NCBI GenBank assembly: GCA_036346225.1
Contig: JARFIW010000500.1
Coordinates: forward strand, 4,402,001 to 4,466,000
DNA from: Platerodrilus igneus
Taxonomy: Eukaryota > Arthropoda > Insecta > Coleoptera > Lycidae
Length of the DNA: 64,000 nucleotides
Direction of reading: 5' to 3'
Shown here: piece by piece, positions 59,772-64,000 of the stretch
How positions within the stretch are numbered: position 1 is the stretch's first letter
Layout of the letters: each line of letters begins with the position of its first letter
Made by a program: the position numbers and the translations under genes
Notes under the pieces: model-generated
Told to the model about the DNA's origin: nothing
Database searches by the model: none
Seen by the model: the letters and a program-made list of their open reading frames with translations, nothing else

Positions 59772-61506
59772 TTAAATTGTAGAACTGGGCTGCAATTCGT
59801 CTTGTGACTGTGCAGAGGGCGAATCTGTAACAGGGGGTCTTTTTAATTCCTTAATATGTATAATTTCTTTACTTAATGTAATTTCCTTATTTTTTTGTTT
59901 CTCTCTTGAAATCTCTACCCTATTCTTATCTAATATTTTAGTAATTTTATACGGTCCTAATAACACCTTATCTTTTTTGTTTCTCTTTTTAGGATTCTTC
60001 TTAAAAACTATTTGTTCCACTTTAAATTCTGGATTAGTATCTCCATTTCGACTAATTTTACATTTACTTTATTATATACGTGTTCTAATTTTTCTTTATG
60101 ATTATTAACGTAGTCTGAATAAAAGTTAGGGGTTAAAAAGTTTTCATTGGAGTCTCTCGAATTAGTATGTCCAAACGTCAATTCAAAGGGAGTATATTTT
60201 GTCGCACTGTGCATCGAGTTATTATAATCTATTATAGCATAGTCCATTAAATCGCTTTCTTTGCGGTAAATATCGCGTAAAAGTCTTAAGTGTTCTTTCA
60301 ACTATGGAGTTGGATTTGTGATGTCCGGATGTTGTGAAATGTACACTAATTTTGTGTAGTCCTAAAATTTCTTTAACTGTAGCGTTGTTAAATTCCGTTC
60401 CTTTATCTGTCACAATGGTTTGGGGTATACCGAAAGAAGTCAAATATTTTATAAGTGCTTGACTAATATTTATAGCCGTTTTTCCACTTATAAATAGAGC
60501 TTGAGCTAATTTTGTAAAAGCATCCACTAATGTTAAATAATTTTTCCCATCAAAAGTAAATACGTCCATATGTACAATTTCGAATGGGCTTTTTGCCGTT
60601 TCCGTTAGCATTATTGGGGTATATGGGGTCTGTCTAGCGTATTTATTTCTTTGGCACAATGTACATTCATTGATAAAATTTGTTATACTAGTTTTCATAT
60701 TTTTCCAGTAATAATTTTGTTTGAGTAATTCATAGGTTTCGTTTATTCCTCGGTGAGTCGTTTTACCTTCATGGTAGTTTCTAATTACTATTGTCTGCTC
60801 TTCGATATCCTTAAGTGTATTAATCAATTTGGTACATTTAATTAACTTTGGTTCATTTTCAGAAAAATGCTGTTGATATACGTCATTGAAGTCATTATAC
60901 AATTTGTCTTTGTTGAAATGTAAATAATAAGTGTTACTAGGGTCTGTGTACTGAATTAGAAAATCCAAAATTAGTTTGTCATTGGCAATTTCTGGAATTT
61001 TGACTTTTATAATTGTGGGGTCGCATTCATTTTCTAACGTTACGTCCGTCTTGTAATACAAATTTGTGTAAACTAAAATCTGGCGTAGTTTGTTATTTAT
61101 AATTTCGTCTAAAATAGCAATTCCTTTATTCGTGTTTCCATTAGAGTTAGAATGTTGAGTAGATATGTTGTCGTCGTCAGGAATATGTATTGTCCATGCA
61201 GGTTCAGGAGTGTTTAATTGAGGTTCTTCAGGTAATTCTGTTTGAAGTTGATTTTCGTCATGCGGTTCATGATCTAAACTTTTTAAAAATTCTGCTATAT
61301 AGTCATCTATGTCACCTGGATTATTTGCAAGAGATCCTGTTTCTAAGGCATTGACTGGTATCCGGGATAAACAATCGGCATTAGTGTTACATTTTCCTTT
61401 CTTATAAAGAATTTCGTAGTCATACTCTAATAATTTTATCCTCCATCTTGTCAGTTTTGAGTTTGCGTCTTTTAAGTTGAAAAGCCATGTCAGTGGTTTG
61501 TGATCA

Positions 61507-61546
<40 letters not shown>

Positions 61547-61589
61547 CTTTTGTCCAAATAAATACGGTCGAAAATGTTTGCATGCCCAA
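59772..61589 (-). pseudogene. pol: Errantivirus copy 1 RNase H end, integrase and GPY-type module
   Basis: RNase H continues after the TA repeat with [10 protein letters not shown] (about 61,505-61,475) and NADCLSRIP (about 61,385-61,360). The integrase zinc domain has His pairs and CTLC (about 60,780-60,655). The DDE core shows HMDVF, VTDKGTEF and SIVERTLKTF for Asp, Asp and Glu (about 60,575, 60,410, 60,310). A frame change near 60,290 leads to YNNSMHSATKYTPFELTFGH, and another near 60,015 to a basic module with LLGPYKITKIL (about 59,960-59,925), the GPY/F signature. The catalytic residues look intact. Confidence 0.9.
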
Positions 61590-61865
61590 ACAATTGCAAG
61601 AAGTTCCTTTTCGATTGTCGAATACTTTGTTTCGGTTTCATTTAGTGTCCTAGATGCGTACGCTATTGGTCGGTCATTGGGTACGGTTCCTTGCGATAAT
61701 ATTGCTCCAATTGCATAGTTACTCGCGTCTGTCGTCAAAATAAATTTTTTCCAAAGTCGGGATACTGAAGTACAGGACCGTTGGTCAAAATTTCTTTACA
61801 AGTTCTAAAGCTGTCTAGAAAATCTTTGTCGTGTATTACTTTGGCATTCTTCTTTAAGCATTTCG
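61490..61865 (-). pseudogene. pol: Errantivirus copy 1 RT connection and start of RNase H
   Basis: The open frame of gag-RT stops at 61,866. The connection domain continues in shifted frames to [16 protein letters not shown] (61,735-61,690) with the first RNase H Asp, then [20 protein letters not shown] with the RNase H Glu (about 61,660-61,605), up to the TA repeat. One or two small indels lie between 61,740 and 61,866. Confidence 0.85.
61507..61545. repeat. TA microsatellite inside RNase H
   Basis: About 39 bases of alternating T and A, read as Tyr-Ile repeats in the RNase H frame. It lies where the family has a short strand just before TDHKPL, so it is an expansion inside the coding region and also separates two frames. 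Confidence 0.95.
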
Positions 61866-63980
61866 TCATAGGTTTTGTAATTTTGCAAAGTCTTTTATGA
61901 AACGTCTATAGTAACCTAATAGTCCAAGGAAACTTTTGATTTCAGTTGCTGTGCGTGGTAAAAGAAAATTTTTTACGGCTGTTATTTTGTCTGGGTTTGG
62001 TTTAACTCCTGTAGGGGTAATTACGTGTCCTAAATACATTACGGTTTTTTGTAGGAATTCTGATTTGTCTAACTGTATTTTTAAATTATGTTGTCTAAAT
62101 CTGTCGAAAACTTCTCTTAATTTTTCTAAGTGTTCTTGAAGAGATGAACTGAACACAAGACAATCGTCAAGGTAAATTATACACGATTGATCTGTCAGTC
62201 CGCGTAAAACTCTATCCATTACGCGTTGGAATGTCGAAGGGGCATTTATTAAACCCATAGGCATCCGTTTAAATTGAAAATGTCCCAGCGGGGTACTGAA
62301 TGCTGTTTTCTGTACGTCTTGGGGGTCCATCTGGATTTGATAAAACCCGCTGGCCAAATCTAGGATAGTGAAATAATTTGCACGGCCTAGCCTATCTAAA
62401 ATCTCATTAATATTAGGTAATGGGTATTTGTCAGGAATTGTTTCGGAATTTAATTTTCTATAATCTACTACAAGTCGCCATTTTCGTTTACCAGATGCGT
62501 CAATCTTTTTCTCTACTATCCAAATTGGGGAAGACCACGGCGAAACACTATCTTCAATTATGCCCTGACCTAACATTTTCTTTATTTGTGATTTAGCTTC
62601 GTTGCGGTGAATTTCTGGAAGGCGATATGATTTTGTAAAAATTGGAGAATCATTTTTAAAATTTATTTTCTGTTTAATTTCACTAGTACAACTGAGGGGA
62701 ATTCCTTCACAATAAAATATGTCTCGGTATTCTAAACACAATCTCTTTATAGCGTCTTTTTCTTCTTTATTGCAGTGATCAAGTCGAAGATCTTTCAAAT
62801 TTCCTCTTAATTTATCGTCCTGTGGTTCGTCTTTATTAAAATTGGATATGTTATTTAGGTGAACTTGAGCAAATCTTTGAGATGAACTTGCAAAATTTTG
62901 TTTGTTACTAAATGGCGTGTTTTGCATACCAAACCTGTTATTAAAATGGGAACTTGGATTAAATGTTCTTTGATGATTTACAGGGGTGTAAAATCTGTTT
63001 GAATGTATGCTTTGAAAATGAGGCTTTTGCGTTTGAAATTTCGAATATGAAGGTTGGTTGTTTTGAAATGTGTTTGGGTACCTATAATTGAAATTGTTAA
63101 CATTTTGTCTGAATGGAATGTTAGAGTGATTTGAATAGCTACTAGGCGTCATCCTTGAAATGGGTTTGAAATTTGAATTTGAATTTAAGTTACTACTTCT
63201 CTGTGTTGAGTATAAGAAATTTTCTTCTTCGATAACTAATCCCATAGCCTGTTCTAAACTACTAGGGTTGCGTAATCTGACATTTGTTTGAATGGTTATT
63301 AGCAATCCACGAATATATGTTTTAAGCGAAAGGTCATCATAACTTTTAAGTGTAATAGTACGTTCTTCGGCTGAAATGGTCAATGAATTTAATTTTGCAA
63401 TTATTAAACTCCTTGCGTCTTGGCAACGCATTCCAAAATTATATGGCGTTTCATGTTTATTTGGTCTTAAACTAATTAAATCCTGAATAAGACAATCAAT
63501 ATCGCGCTGATCTCCAAAAGATAAATTTAACGCGTTTTTAATTTCGTCCCAAGTTTTTAACTCTATGCGTGAACCTATTAATATCTGAGCTCTACCTATC
63601 AATTTACCTATAATTGCTCTAAGCAAGAAACTATTTAACTGAATATTTGTTTGACTAGCAAATACATTAATTACGTTCTCGCAATTTGCGATAAATATTG
63701 TCAAGGTATGAGGGTTTCCATCGTAAGGGGGAATGGAATCTAAATGTAATTTTAGCAATTGATAATTTGTTTGTTCAGTTACCATGTTTGAATTAATTAA
63801 GTTATCTAAATTACTGAAACTATTTTCTGAGCTTTCCAAAATATTTGAACGAGCCCTTGAATTATTCCCTAAAATATCTACGTACGTGTTATCTGAACTT
63901 GCTTCTAAAATTTCCTCGTTACTTATTTTAATACGTTCTATCAAGACTGTTAAGTCGCTTATATCACAATCACTCATCAA
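61866..63980 (-). CDS. gag-pol: Errantivirus copy 1 gag fused in frame to reverse transcriptase
   Basis: One open frame of 704 codons. Residues about 70-255 are capsid-like (LHLDSIPPYDGNP, MRCQDARSL). Residues about 260-370 are a low-complexity Asn/Phe/Ser/Gln-rich tail that replaces a zinc knuckle. Near residues 380-395 the sequence passes directly into the linker before RT (LCLEYRDIF). RT spans about 430-704 with VDYRKLN, FTILDLASGFYQI, the YLDD catalytic box at 603-606 (62,163-62,174) and GHVITPTG. Gag and pol are normally in different frames with an aspartic protease between them. Here no D(T/S)G box is present and both parts share one frame, so an in-frame deletion removed the protease. 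Codons for RT look intact. Confidence 0.93.
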   Translation of the reverse strand: MMSDCDISDLTVLIERIKISNEEILEASSDNTYVDILGNNSRARSNILESSENSFSNLDNLINSNMVTEQTNYQLLKLHLDSIPPYDGNPHTLTIFIANCENVINVFASQTNIQLNSFLLRAIIGKLIGRAQILIGSRIELKTWDEIKNALNLSFGDQRDIDCLIQDLISLRPNKHETPYNFGMRCQDARSLIIAKLNSLTISAEERTITLKSYDDLSLKTYIRGLLITIQTNVRLRNPSSLEQAMGLVIEEENFLYSTQRSSNLNSNSNFKPISRMTPSSYSNHSNIPFRQNVNNFNYRYPNTFQNNQPSYSKFQTQKPHFQSIHSNRFYTPVNHQRTFNPSSHFNNRFGMQNTPFSNKQNFASSSQRFAQVHLNNISNFNKDEPQDDKLRGNLKDLRLDHCNKEEKDAIKRLCLEYRDIFYCEGIPLSCTSEIKQKINFKNDSPIFTKSYRLPEIHRNEAKSQIKKMLGQGIIEDSVSPWSSPIWIVEKKIDASGKRKWRLVVDYRKLNSETIPDKYPLPNINEILDRLGRANYFTILDLASGFYQIQMDPQDVQKTAFSTPLGHFQFKRMPMGLINAPSTFQRVMDRVLRGLTDQSCIIYLDDCLVFSSSLQEHLEKLREVFDRFRQHNLKIQLDKSEFLQKTVMYLGHVITPTGVKPNPDKITAVKNFLLPRTATEIKSFLGLLGYYRRFIKDFAKLQNL

Positions 63981-64000
63981 TTGAAAATCAATTATAAGAT
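63981..64000 (-). other. Start of errantivirus copy 1 leader
   Basis: The last bases of the window upstream of the gag start. The rest of the leader lies outside. Confidence 0.4.

Larger units (their letters stand above)
57501..64000 (-). mobile_element. Errantivirus (Ty3/gypsy with env) copy 1, runs off the window
   Basis: Gag, RT, RNase H, integrase, GPY-type end, env, polypurine tract and probable LTR follow in the normal order on the minus strand. Gag starts at 63,980, and the leader, primer site and 5' LTR must lie beyond 64,000. It is less interrupted than copy 2 and has no foreign insertion, but it lacks a protease and has several small frame changes. Confidence 0.9.

Noticed and set aside
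1..64000. CRISPR array, rRNA, bacterial operon or phage
   Set aside because: The repeats are tandem units, microsatellites or transposon ends. There are no spacers between short identical repeats, and the gene content is eukaryotic retroelements and DNA transposons.

Overview
This window looks like AT-rich, repeat-dominated nuclear DNA of an arthropod, most likely an insect. The main reason is two errantivirus-type (Ty3/gypsy) elements with gag, pol and a fusion-protein-like env, a lineage best known from insects. Mariner, pogo, hAT-like, RTE-like and Jockey-like elements fit this. I cannot name the order or species. I recognise no rRNA, CRISPR, bacterial operon or complete host gene.

Layout. 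1-5.2 kb: one end of a foldback repeat, three tandem ~547 bp units, an LTR-like core promoter near 4.1 kb, and three diverged ~147 bp units. 6.0-7.3 kb: a GC-rich, internally deleted non-LTR retroelement with a poly-A end and 7 bp target duplication. 7.8-8.7 kb: an internally deleted mariner next to a decayed Jockey-like LINE (minus, to about 10.2 kb). 10.5-19.3 kb: pogo-like transposase remains, first a Tigger-like C-terminal part, then a cluster of repeated, shuffled pieces of another pogo family. 19.58-21.64 kb: a pogo element with both terminal repeats, TA duplication and a transposase broken only by two single-base shifts. 22.5-23.3 kb: the best host-gene candidate, a short first coding exon (minus) with a good splice donor and a possible promoter behind it.

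24.0-35.9 kb: errantivirus copy 2 (minus), with a 552 bp left LTR, polypurine tract, env, integrase, gag, a serine-tRNA-type primer site and a right LTR broken by a microsatellite. It carries a 3.1 kb hAT-like element with GGGCCGG-rich ends and exact 8 bp target duplication, a second hAT-like fragment with GGTTCGG-rich ends, and about 2 kb of unknown DNA in env. Its protease and reverse transcriptase are gone. 35.9-36.6 kb: a long ACGC/ACAC microsatellite. 38.7-42.8 kb: a tRNA-derived SINE head, RTE-like LINE pieces, a ~137 bp repeat array, and an RTE/Jockey-like chimera ending in a second ACGC-type microsatellite. 43.1-44.9 kb: a deleted pogo-like element (minus) with a cysteine-rich PHD-like tail. 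46.8-55.4 kb: a gypsy-type element (plus) split between RT and RNase H by about 5.8 kb of nested RTE-like LINE copies (minus) and another gag-protease scrap, with a 176 bp foldback insertion in its integrase. 57.5-64 kb: errantivirus copy 1 (minus), running off the right edge, with gag fused to RT and no protease, a TA microsatellite in RNase H, and a frameshifted env.

The genes do not form a pathway. The window is best read as layered transposon insertions, probably in or beside an intron of the gene whose first exon lies at 22.5 kb. The most interesting signals are structural: nesting order, precise target duplications, short deletion derivatives and repeated subterminal motifs.
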